From Duganella sp. BuS-21 (GTDB lineage Bacteria; Pseudomonadota; Gammaproteobacteria; Burkholderiales; Burkholderiaceae_D): a DNA stretch of 64,000 nucleotides. The DNA is taken from positions 496,001 through 560,000 of the forward strand of contig CP097466.1 in the NCBI GenBank assembly GCA_041874725.1. The letters are read 5' to 3'. The translations under genes were made by a program, and so were the position numbers. This document shows, one piece after another, positions 59,901 through 64,000 of the stretch. The notes under the pieces were generated by a model. The model did not search any database and was not told where the DNA came from. It worked only from the letters and a program-made list of their open reading frames with translations. Each line of letters starts with the position of its first letter. Within the stretch, counting starts at the first letter, position 1.

Positions 59901-61113
59901 CCTGGCCGCCGGCGGCGGCGGCGATGTGCTGGCAGGCGGCGCCGGCAACGACGTGCTGCAGGGCGGCCGCAGCGACACCGGCCAGTGGCAGTTCTACCTG
60001 AAGGACGGCAAAGTGATCGGCCTGCATCAAATGGCGCTGGCCGGCGCCACGCCGATGGAAACGCTGACGGCGTTGGAAATGAACGGCGACGCCGCCACGC
60101 TGGCCTTCACCGACGCCGCCGCTGCGCAACTGCAGAAGCTGTCGCTGCTGTACCACGCCGCGTTCGGCCGCGCGCCGGACCTGCCCGGCCTGAATTTCTG
60201 GACGCAGCACGGCGTCATGGAGACGCAATGGCTGGCGCGGGAGTTCCTCGACCAGCCGGAAGCCGTGACCGACGGCCTGTCCGCGCTCAACAACCACGAC
60301 TTCGTGGTGCGCCTGCTGGAAAACACGCTGGGCGCGACGCCCGATGTAGCGGCGCTGGCGCCCTGGCTGGCGCGGCTCGATGCCGCAGCCGGCGGCAGCG
60401 CCGGGGCGCGCGCCGGCGTGCTGGCCGAGATTGCGCTCAGCGCCGCGCACCAGACCGCGTGGCTGGGCGCCAATGGCTATGCGCTGGGCGGTCAACTGGT
60501 GCTGGAGGAGCAGGGCTGGATCGCCGCTTCCGGCAACGACCGCCTGCAGGGCGGCGCCGGCGACGATCGGCTGGTGGGCGGCGATGGCGTCGACACCGTG
60601 GTGTACGGCGGCGCGGCCGGCGGCTACGGCCTGGCGCTGAGCAGCGGCGGCGAGGTGATGATCGGCGAGCCGGACGGCGCGCGCGACACCATCGTGCAGA
60701 TCGAGCGCGGCGAATTTAACGGCGTTGCGCTGGACCTGGGCTTGACCCAAACCGCCGCCGCCACCTTGGAGGAACTCGGCATGCTGTACCACCTAACGCT
60801 GGGGCGGGCCGGCGATTTCGCCGGTTTCAAATACTGGCTCGACACCGGCCTGGAGGGCAGCGCGCTGGCCGCCGGCTTTGTCGATTCGGCCGAATTCACC
60901 GCGCGCTTCGGCCAGCTGGACGATGCGGCCTTCATCACGCTGATGTATCAGCACACGCTGGGTCAGGCGCCGGCGGCGGCCTCGCTGGCGCAGTGGGACG
61001 GTTATCTGGAGCACCATAGCCGGGCCGACCTGGTGGCGCTGCTGACCACCGATGTGACGCTGGTCGGCAGCCAATACGGCGCCGGCGGCCTGAGTTTGAT
61101 CGCCGGCTTGTAG
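47995..61113 (+). CDS. Giant DUF4347 / tandem Ig-like / RTX adhesin (probable type I secretion substrate)
   Basis: From ATG 47995 (GGAG 7 bp upstream; the frame opens at GTG 47977) the protein has 4372 residues. The N-terminus is a DUF4347 domain (LLLYGCDVAQGAGGKAFIDALA, about nt 48010-48510). Two long beta repeats (49080-49790) and two cadherin-like modules (49790-50520) follow. Then come about 28 tandem Ig-like modules of two kinds (50540-59060) and a Ser/Ala run. RTX nonapeptides (GGDDVLATAAGND, GGAGNDVLQGG) and two DUF4214 regions (SLLYHAAFGRAPDLPGLNFW; GMLYHLTLGRAGDFAGFKYW), with a short RTX patch between, finish it. There is no Sec signal, and the calcium-binding C-terminal region suits type I export. 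No HlyB/HlyD/TolC genes adjoin it. Likely surface attachment or biofilm role. Confidence 0.9.
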   Translation: MNRQSHIYRSVLFVDAGVLDADALTSGIADDVLLVKLVSWRDGVEQIATVLRKYADLDSIQIVSHGAEGSLQLGNTVLDAAGMARYAEALQEWGAALGNDGDLLLYGCDVAQGAGGKAFIDALALASGADVAASTDLTGGGPGANWTLERSTGAIEAASVLAVQDQQAYDHTLALVNGGVSGTLTFNTSSDVTLLNATGLAAGAVVQVNNLLGTGLDLYARSSNGGGVVVVNANGTSLLGIPVNDDRLTVNGSLLSPVSYVDLRADSGVFDMISMNLGSGNLVGNLLGTVVYTVYALDANYQPTGVGVSLLSLVINEYGLLNFASMADFKGIYGVRIVNPLGFEIGINDITVANGRVAHSITSAAYNANTGVLNLAAVGIHAGDAIDPSKLTITGANGASYTLTSPVASASSSTAASITLNAADKLAVNGLLNNNGGASVDGTTFNISAAANWNSNLSNGVDLTGNAITVSSVQLPSVSAASYNAATHVLTVTGANLVGVAGAANDITVAKLTLKGEGGVSRTLGTTGNVEVNGATGFSVTLSGADIAAVEALLNKNGTSSAGGTNYVLSLADDWNSVIGNANTAVNGVGVAVTNTANSAPTISGTATAGVNDNATVKPFSGVTVADVNGDNVSMTITFNAANGTLSGTGLSGGGGSYTLSAATPAALTTQLKALSFTPSANQAAVGVGIATAFTLNATDANGLAGTPNTSTVITATSVNDAPVLGGTAAAQTVTAGGTVRPFSSVSLNDPDVGATVIVTITPDSAAKGGFTPASLSASGFVTTDGGVSYTLSAVAPAAAQAALQSLVFQSTAGLSATTTFTIAVNDGSVIVSNSATTVVSATPSGTTALSVAFSADTGISNTDLITKTAAQTISGTLSAGLASGETVEVSLDNGVSWTSASASVGATSWSLAGQTLSGAGTLQVRVTNAGGSSTPLSASYALDTTAPVTSSASAWFSNDTGASNTDLITKTAAQTISGTLNNPLQSDEHVEVSLNNGSTWFSATAGGTAWSLAGQTLAGSNTLQVRVVDAAGNAGAAVGSAYVLDTTGPTASMSSSVSTLKSGESAVITLTFSEAPDGLVLGDLNPTGGTLANLTASANPRVYTVEFTPNAGLLGLLGGVTLGAGSYTDIAGNNGGGASSSTITINTLGPSVLITSDTAALKSGETANISFTFSSPPSGFSAADIVATGGAISGLTNVGGGVYSAVFTPGANVSAAASITVTGGSYTDGFGNQGGGGVTPVVLVDTKAPTLAITTNDAALKDGDSAVITFTFSEAPQGFVAGDVSVSGGVLSGFSATVNPLVYTALFTPNSGINGGTASISVAGAGYTDLAGNAGTTAPTPSISIDTQAPTTSAASVAFSADTGISNTDLVTKTAAQTVSGTLNAALLAGEVVQVSLDNGASWVNASAGVGGSGWSLSGRTLSASGTLQVRVNDAAGNHGPAYSAPYVFDNTAPTVVLSSDLSALRAGQPASLTFSFSEAPSNFSTSSLTVSGGTVSALAVTADPLVYTASFMPSAGQTGVVATVQVKANGYIDAAGNNGQASAALPITLNTASPTLLITSSDSALRAGDSTTLTFTFSTPPTGFDASDINYSNGTLSGFGVTANPLVYTALFTPDANLASGAAAVSVAASAYTDAFGNNGGGASAPAISIDTLAPSVLITSNVGAVKAGETATVTFTFSETPLGFSAADVVVTGGALSGLAVSNGNPLVYTALFTPTAGIQNINAGITIAGGAFTDAAGNAASAAPTPSVSIDTLAPTATIAAGSVQFLADSGVSSTDLVTNVGAQTISGTLAAALGAGEYVEVSLDNGASWSTATSIAGAWSLAGQTLTASDTLKVRVSDAAGNHGAAYSAAYVLDTTAPTVAIVSNAGALKAGETATISFTFSEAPSGFDLSDVSAADGTLSGLTATANPLVYSATYTPLAGRDGVGDAVVVTAGAYTDKAGNAGGGAASAAISIDTTAPATSGASVVFSADSGAADLVTNLAAQNLSGTLSANLQSGETVEVSLNNGVSWTSASATVGAPGWSLAGQTLSTGAGHSVQVRVSDAAGNHGAAYSAAYTLDQSQPTLVISSSKAVLNSADAPVITFTFSEAPLGFNAGGISVSGGTLSGFAASANPLVYTAVFTPTAGQAAGVGAISVAPGAYTDLAGNAGGGGAVPSITYATVAPGVAILSDVAALKAGDTANISFKFSTAPTGFGFGDITVGGGTLSGFTATADPLVYTGVFTANAGVANGLGTISVASGSFTDTLGNAGVGGAMVALSVDTLAPTLSIGSSASTLNSAGTAVISFTFSETPAAFSLGDIIVSNGTLGPLMQSANPLVYTAVLTPAANVAAGNVGITVAAGAYADLAGNGGGAGAGPTISIDTLAPVVASASLLFSADTGPSGTDLVTRTAAQTIAGVLGGGVLAAGDVVQVSLNNGVSWVNASSTVGGASWSLAGQTLNANGTLQVRVNDANGNHGAVVVHNYVLDTTAPTVAISSDSAALKAGQSALISFTFSEAPAGFALGDLIATGGTLSGFTVTANPLVYTVVLTPTPGLNGSAGVTLGHGLYTDAAGNSGAGGGVPAISLDTLAPTLSILSSTSALKAGETATISFTFSDAPGAFALGDITASNGTLSALAATANPLVYNATFTPAAGTAGASAVISVGGAAYVDAAGNNGVNVSSAPIAVDTLAPTTAGASVTFSADHGPGGNDLTTNAATQIISGTLDAPLAAGEQVLVSLNNGATWLNAVVTGPSSWALTPQSLSGSGTLQVRVADAAGNSGPAFSAGYVLDLVAPSMTVSSSATSLKAGEAATLTFTFSEAPSGFTVADLVAVNGTLSGFTATANPLVYTVLLTPSAALGGAAAGVTLAPGMYMDAAGNFGAAASSPLISIDTAPPLLTITSNAANLKIGESAAITFAFSEAPLGFSLGDIVVGGGTLSGFGLTANPLVYTALFTPTLGLASGSGTITVGGGSFLDAAGNAGLAAAITPISYSTLAPSTGGASVLFSNDTGASGDLVTSAALQDISGTLSANLQAGEVVEVSLDNGASWLPAVATVGANGWALAPLVLSGGGVLQVRVTDAAGNHGAASATPYVLDSVAPGVSMTSNRSGLKAGESATVSFTFTEAPQGFTDASLTLVNGTISGVTATANPLVYTTVFTPSPNYNGTAGITLAAGQFADAAGNPSLAGAGVSIVADTLAPTLVITSNAVTLKAGETAVITFTFSEAPAGFALGDVAVSGGTLGSFGVSANPLVYTAVFTPTPGVAAASAVISVAPSVYSDAAGNGGGGGTPPTLSFDTLAPLSAALGAPRFSVDTGSSASDLVTSTASQTVSGTLSAAPAAGETVQVSFDDGASWSTATVSTAGQVTTWSLAHVLSGSGVMRVRVADAAGNHSAESVSAYVLDQAVPGVSVSSNVGTAGGAAPALITFTFTEAPVGFNLGMVTATGGTLTDLQATADPKVYTASFTPTAGVASGSATIAVNGAYADAAGNTGAGGALPGLLIDTVAPTASAGAVSFLSDSGIGGDLITNVALQQLDGNLSAPLAAGDVVQISLDNGATWHNVATSVGDTSWSHSATLSGAGILQVRVVDAAGNASSAYAASYALDTSAPTVAISNGGGAVGQGGSASIVLTLSDPAVLTQGNLVVTGGVVTGFSGSGTSYTVIVTPPANSTTPITVGVGGALFNDAAGNANVAATPLVVSVDTNPPVVPGVPSMVDGVEIHTATGIDARTGLATRTVTVPLITASRPEDSSTAHATLADIPLGLAASAQGPATSLVVSLPLGVGFEASGPASLLSGGMALMDLIGRIDDHTVAGQATRAAMEAQGRMFLDSLDPATQLQHATLKISGAAGAGTAGEVWVMIDGETVAATGGPGAQHDIAAAAASSSSSAAAAAAETAIGLVIDARSLPQGIGLQLDDLDFAAIIGAATVQGGAGKNFFIGDGEAQHIVLSVGADNDTLYGNGGDDVLATAAGNDHLDGGDGRDHLAAGGGGDVLAGGAGNDVLQGGRSDTGQWQFYLKDGKVIGLHQMALAGATPMETLTALEMNGDAATLAFTDAAAAQLQKLSLLYHAAFGRAPDLPGLNFWTQHGVMETQWLAREFLDQPEAVTDGLSALNNHDFVVRLLENTLGATPDVAALAPWLARLDAAAGGSAGARAGVLAEIALSAAHQTAWLGANGYALGGQLVLEEQGWIAASGNDRLQGGAGDDRLVGGDGVDTVVYGGAAGGYGLALSSGGEVMIGEPDGARDTIVQIERGEFNGVALDLGLTQTAAATLEELGMLYHLTLGRAGDFAGFKYWLDTGLEGSALAAGFVDSAEFTARFGQLDDAAFITLMYQHTLGQAPAAASLAQWDGYLEHHSRADLVALLTTDVTLVGSQYGAGGLSLIAGL
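50540..59060 (+). repeat. About 28 tandem Ig-like modules in the adhesin
   Basis: Modules are about 97-100 residues. Type A (10 copies) has VxFSxDTGxSxTDLVT, followed by SLDNGxSW and LQVRVxDAAGNHG. Type B (18 copies) has xLKAGExAxISFTFSEAPxGF, NPLVYTAxFTP and YxDAAGNxG. The order runs AA BBB A BBB A B A BBB A BB A BB A BB A B A B. Mixed A/B order suggests expansion by unequal exchange of blocks. Confidence 0.85.
59584..59632 (+). repeat. Trinucleotide microsatellite encoding an Ala/Ser hinge
   Basis: Consecutive gcc, tcc and gca runs encode about 16 Ala and Ser residues between the Ig array and the RTX block. Changes in multiples of three would keep the frame and alter linker length. Confidence 0.7.
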
Positions 61114-61205
61114 CATGCCATTCTGATCCGAGTGAACCGGGTTTTGGACAAGGAGAAATTCAGTAGAGCGCAAGCAAGCACAGGCATAATCGGGCGTAGT
61201 GTCCT

Positions 61206-62042
61206 TTGCGGGAGTGCGCCATATTTGCCCTGACGACAAGCGAGCAAGCCAGGCCCGACATCCTGATCGTCGACGACGACCGGGAGGAGTTGCGCTTGCT
61301 GACCGATTTGCTGCGACGCCAGCTGTGCCACGTGGCGGGCGCCGGCGACGGCATGGCCGGGTACCAGGCGGCGCTGGCGACGCCGCCGGACCTGATCTTG
61401 CTGGACGTGCGCATGCCGGGCGTGGACGGCTTTGCCGCCTGCCGCCTGCTGAAGGCCAATCCGGCCACGCGGGCCATCCCGGTGATTTTCCTCAGCGCGC
61501 TCGACGATCCGGAGGAGCGCGTGGCCGGCCTGGCCATGGGCGGCGTCGACTTCATCACCAAACCCTACCACCCGGCCGAAGTGTTCATGCGGGTGCGCAT
61601 CCACCTGGAGCTGGCCGGCTTGCGCCGCGTCGCCGTGCCGGTGTCGATGGTGCCGGCCCTCGCGCCCGAGGTCGCCCCGCACCACGATCCTGACGAGGTG
61701 GTGGCCGCCGCCGCCGTGCGTCTGATCGACGCCAACCTGGCGGCGACGCTGACCCTGGCCGGCATCGCGCGCGCGCTTGGCACGTATGAAAAGCGCTTGT
61801 CGCAGGCCTTCCGCCGCCATGCCGGGATGACGGTGTTCGCCTACCTGGGCCAGGCACGCATACGGCGCGGCCGGCAGCTGCTGGCCGACACCGACATGAG
61901 CGTGCAGCAGATCGCCGAGCGGACCGGCTTTCGCAGCGCCGCCAACTTCGCCACCGCCTTCCGCGAGCACGTCGAGGCCACCCCCACCGCTTACCGCCAG
62001 GCCATGCGCGCGCATGGCGGGTCTTCGGAGTCGCGTTCGTGA
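61206..62042 (+). CDS. Response regulator with AraC-type DNA-binding domain
   Basis: The product is up to 278 residues. The receiver domain (about 15-135) has DDD acidic pocket (ILIVDDDREE), phosphoacceptor Asp in LILLDVRMPG, switch Ser (FLSALDD) and Lys in FITKPYHP. After a linker, the AraC/XylS double HTH has ARALGTYEKRLSQAFRRHAG and SVQQIAERTGFRSAANFATAFREHVEATPTAYRQ. The start is uncertain: TTG 61206 gives the longest product, with other non-ATG codons slightly downstream. It overlaps the next gene by four bases (GTGA), so the two work together. Position after the adhesin gene suggests, but does not prove, adhesin control. Confidence 0.85.
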   Translation: MRECAIFALTTSEQARPDILIVDDDREELRLLTDLLRRQLCHVAGAGDGMAGYQAALATPPDLILLDVRMPGVDGFAACRLLKANPATRAIPVIFLSALDDPEERVAGLAMGGVDFITKPYHPAEVFMRVRIHLELAGLRRVAVPVSMVPALAPEVAPHHDPDEVVAAAAVRLIDANLAATLTLAGIARALGTYEKRLSQAFRRHAGMTVFAYLGQARIRRGRQLLADTDMSVQQIAERTGFRSAANFATAFREHVEATPTAYRQAMRAHGGSSESRS

Positions 62043-62959
62043 AACGCGGCGAGCGGGAAGCGCAGCGCATCCGCGCCAGCCTGCTGGCGGCGCTCAACCA
62101 CGACCTGCGCGCGCCGTTGGCGCGCATCGCCACCAGCGCCGCTTCCGGCTGGGCCGACCTGGCGGCGATGGAGGCCGAGGCGCGGCGCCAGCTGGAATGG
62201 CTGTCCGATTTGCAGGAATGCGCGCGCTATGCGCTGCAGCCGCCGGAGTTGGCCGTGGCGGCGGCCTATCTGCACGCGATGATGCGGCATGTCACGCACG
62301 ATGGCGCCGAACTGCCGGCGCTGGCCATGCTCGATGCGCGCCGTCTGACGCAGGTGCTGGCGCGGGTGCGCGAGCGCAGCGACGGCCAACTCGCGCTGCG
62401 CGCGCGTCGCCTGCCCGGCGCGGTGGAGCTGGCGTTTCAGGCCGGCGCGCCCGATGGGCCGTGGAGCGAGGTCACGGCGTCGCTGGCGGACGCGCACATC
62501 CTGCCGGGCGTGATGCTGGCGGCGCACCTGGTGCGCGCCATGGGCGGCGTGTTGGAGCAGAGCGGCGACGCGCTGCGCTTTTCCTTGCGTGCGCCGCTGG
62601 CCGAGGAGCAGGACGCCATGCCGCCGACGCCGCATTTCGATTGGCCGGAGCCGTTCGGCAGCGGCCACGCGATTTTGCTGCTGGAGCCGCACCAGGCGAT
62701 GCAGGACTACGTGAGCGAGGTGCTGGAGAGCGCGGAGTTCGACGTGCAGTACGAGCCGGGCGACCGTGATCCTGCGCTGATCCTGTGCGCCGACGAGAGC
62801 GTGTGGGAGATGTGGCCGCGCGGCGCGGCGCCGCCGGTGCTGCTGCATGCGCTGACGCCGCCGCTGCGGCCCGAATATTTTGTCGAGGTGCTGTACAAGC
62901 CGGCGCCGGCCGCGCAGTTGCTGTCGGCCTTGCGGCGGCGGCTGCAGATCAGGCTATAA
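62039..62959 (+). CDS. Degenerate hybrid kinase-like protein (HisKA-like, eroded ATPase, REC-like tail)
   Basis: The 306-residue product keeps a kinase-type H-box, LLAALNHDLRAPLARI. In the following ATPase region the N-box (QVLARVRERS instead of Asn-rich) and G1 (no DxGxG) are lost. Only a G2-like stretch (GVMLAAHLVRAMGG) remains. The last 110 residues look like a receiver fold without its acidic site: AILLLEPHQAMQDYVSEVLESAEFDV, then ALILCADES and VLYKPAPAAQLLSALRRRL. There are no membrane segments. It is probably a non-catalytic partner or phosphotransfer-type protein for the AraC regulator. GTG start overlaps that gene's stop. Confidence 0.6.
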   Translation: MKRGEREAQRIRASLLAALNHDLRAPLARIATSAASGWADLAAMEAEARRQLEWLSDLQECARYALQPPELAVAAAYLHAMMRHVTHDGAELPALAMLDARRLTQVLARVRERSDGQLALRARRLPGAVELAFQAGAPDGPWSEVTASLADAHILPGVMLAAHLVRAMGGVLEQSGDALRFSLRAPLAEEQDAMPPTPHFDWPEPFGSGHAILLLEPHQAMQDYVSEVLESAEFDVQYEPGDRDPALILCADESVWEMWPRGAAPPVLLHALTPPLRPEYFVEVLYKPAPAAQLLSALRRRLQIRL

Positions 62960-62960
62960 C

Positions 62961-63803
62961 TCAGTTAGGGACTCTGCCGCCGCTGACGCGTTCGATGCCG
63001 GCCAGGTCGCGCCAGCTTTGCACCTCGGTGTAGCCGGCGTCCGACAGCAGCGCGCGCACTTGCGCCGACTGGTCGTAGCCGTGCTCCATCAACAGCCAGC
63101 CCTGCGATTTGAGGTGCGCCGGCGCACCGGCAATGATGGTGCGCAGCGCCGACAGGCCGTCGGCGTGGTCGGTCAATGCGCCCACCGGTTCGTAGCGCAG
63201 GTCGCCTTCGGACAGGTGGCGGTCGCCGCTGGCGATGTAGGGCGGATTGGAGGCGATGACGTCGAACGCTGCTGCGTCTGGTAGCGCGGCGTACCAGTCG
63301 CCTTGCAGGAAGCGCACGCGCGCGCCGTTGGCTTCGGCGTTGCGGCCGGCGACGGCCAGGGCGTCGGCGCTGACGTCGAGCGCGGTGACGTCGGCGTCTT
63401 TGCGGGTATGCGCCAGCGCGACCGCGATGGCGCCGCTGCCGGTGCCCATGTCCAGTACGCGGCCTTGCGCCGGCAGGCGCTCCAGCGTCAACTCGACCAG
63501 CAGTTCGGTGTCGGGACGCGGGATCAGCACGGCGCCGCTGACTTCAAACGGCAGGCCGAAAAATTCGCGCTGGCCGACGAGATAGGCGACCGGTTCGCCA
63601 TCGAGGCGGCGCTGCACCAGCGCGGCAAAGCGCTGCGCTTCCTGCGCATCCAGCGCGCGTTCGGATTGGGTGATCAGGGCGATGCGGTTCAGGTCCAGCG
63701 CGTGGCACAGCAGCACGCGGTAGTCCAGCGCGTCGAGCAGCGATTGCCGTTGCAGCGCGCCGATGGTCACGCCCGCGACGATGGCGCTAATGTCGGCGAT
63801 CAT
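62961..63803 (-). CDS. prmC: Release factor glutamine methyltransferase PrmC
   Basis: The 280-residue enzyme has an N-terminal helical domain (EPVAYLVGQREFFGLPFEVSGAVLIPRPDTELLVE), SAM motif I VLDMGTGSGAIAVALA and catalytic NPPY (VIASNPPYIASGD). It N5-methylates the GGQ glutamine of release factors RF1/RF2. ATG 63803 overlaps the stop of the upstream dsbB (ATGA). The longer frame upstream is only dsbB shadow. It is convergent with the kinase-like gene, with no room for a terminator. Confidence 0.95.
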   Translation of the reverse strand: MIADISAIVAGVTIGALQRQSLLDALDYRVLLCHALDLNRIALITQSERALDAQEAQRFAALVQRRLDGEPVAYLVGQREFFGLPFEVSGAVLIPRPDTELLVELTLERLPAQGRVLDMGTGSGAIAVALAHTRKDADVTALDVSADALAVAGRNAEANGARVRFLQGDWYAALPDAAAFDVIASNPPYIASGDRHLSEGDLRYEPVGALTDHADGLSALRTIIAGAPAHLKSQGWLLMEHGYDQSAQVRALLSDAGYTEVQSWRDLAGIERVSGGRVPN

Positions 63804-64000
63804 GCGCGCGCGCGGCGGATCAGCAGCCAGGCCAGCGCCAAAGTGAACAGGCCGAACCACAGGAACGACCACTGCGGAATCGACAGGCCGAACCACGGCG
63901 CGGTGGCGTCTTCGCACAGGCCGTCGGCCTTGAACAGGAAGGGCAGGTAGGTGGCGGTGGGCACCTTGTTGAGGAAGGTCTCGACCGGGTCGATGCCGCA
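63800..64000 (-). CDS. dsbB: Disulfide bond formation protein DsbB, C-terminal part
   Basis: The last 66 residues of the gene lie in the window, reading in from the right edge. CGIDPVETFLNKVPTATYLP is followed by LFKADGLCED, the second periplasmic cysteine pair of DsbB, then PWFGLSIPQWSFLWFGLFTLALAWLLIRR as the final membrane helix. DsbB reoxidises DsbA with quinone. It overlaps prmC by ATGA. The start lies outside the window. Confidence 0.85.
   Translation of the reverse strand, partial: CGIDPVETFLNKVPTATYLPFLFKADGLCEDATAPWFGLSIPQWSFLWFGLFTLALAWLLIRRARA

Noticed and set aside
50368..60792. Very long minus-strand frames opposite the adhesin (1056, 795 and 1518 codons)
   Set aside because: They are mirror frames of a GC-rich, repeat-coding gene; their products are Arg/His/Gly-rich with no domain. 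The plus strand encodes clear Ig, DUF4347 and RTX modules.
63804..63917. N-terminal extension of PrmC
   Set aside because: This stretch is the end of dsbB in another frame; the ATG at 63803 overlapping the dsbB stop is the family start.

Overview
The window reads as chromosomal DNA of a high-GC betaproteobacterium, most probably an Oxalobacteraceae member (Duganella/Massilia/Janthinobacterium-like). This rests on protein flavour (EttA, RarD, Kup, GshA, PrmC, DsbB, Ohr), an NtrC-type two-component system beside an HlyD/MacB-type exporter, a giant DUF4347/Ig/RTX adhesin, and a GGGGTC-type intergenic palindrome. The taxon is inferred; no rRNA or tRNA gene is present.

Layout. (1) 1-5.2 kb: housekeeping genes ettA (cut by the window edge), rarD, kup and a tandem-FKBP lipoprotein. 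(2) 5.2-12.35 kb: a three-gene ABC export operon (adaptor, ATPase, FtsX/MacB-like permease) read leftward, diverging from a sigma-54 response regulator and its kinase. The space between holds a textbook -24/-12 promoter aimed at the exporter and two palindromes placed like enhancer sites, so the pair probably controls the exporter. (3) 12.37-13.3 kb: ElaA-type acetyltransferase and ohr, the latter with a clear promoter embedded in two palindromic operators. (4) 13.4-39.5 kb: an island of visibly lower GC. It is bordered by decayed IS21-type transposase fragments (plus strand on the left, minus strand on the right), and the right border was later hit by an IS66 element (8-bp target duplication intact, transposase genes broken). 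(5) 39.6-45.1 kb: a TonB-dependent receptor diverging from a Fur-box-controlled PepSY/flavodoxin/FNR reductase. (6) 45.1-47.8 kb: deacetylase-family hydrolase and gshA. (7) 48-61.1 kb: a 13-kb adhesin gene. (8) 61.2-64 kb: an AraC-type response regulator with a degenerate kinase-like partner, then prmC and partial dsbB.

The most interesting system is the island at 14.9-36.4 kb. Ten co-directional, mostly overlapping genes encode a compact type II secretion/type IV pilus hybrid: PilO-like and PilP-like proteins, a TPR-secretin-cohesin lipoprotein, four pseudopilins, GspF, GspE, and PilM-like and PilN-like proteins. They run directly into an 11.4-kb gene for a Sec-targeted giant protein: Ig-like and NBR1-type Ig domains, SpvB domain, FG-GAP-like region, YD/RHS repeats, RHS core, and a C-terminal HNH nuclease. 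An AT-rich small gene 8 bp downstream is the probable immunity gene. The layout suggests an RHS polymorphic nuclease toxin with its own T2SS-like exporter, carried as a cassette between IS relics. Export of the toxin by this apparatus is inferred from gene context and the signal peptide; it is not shown by the sequence.
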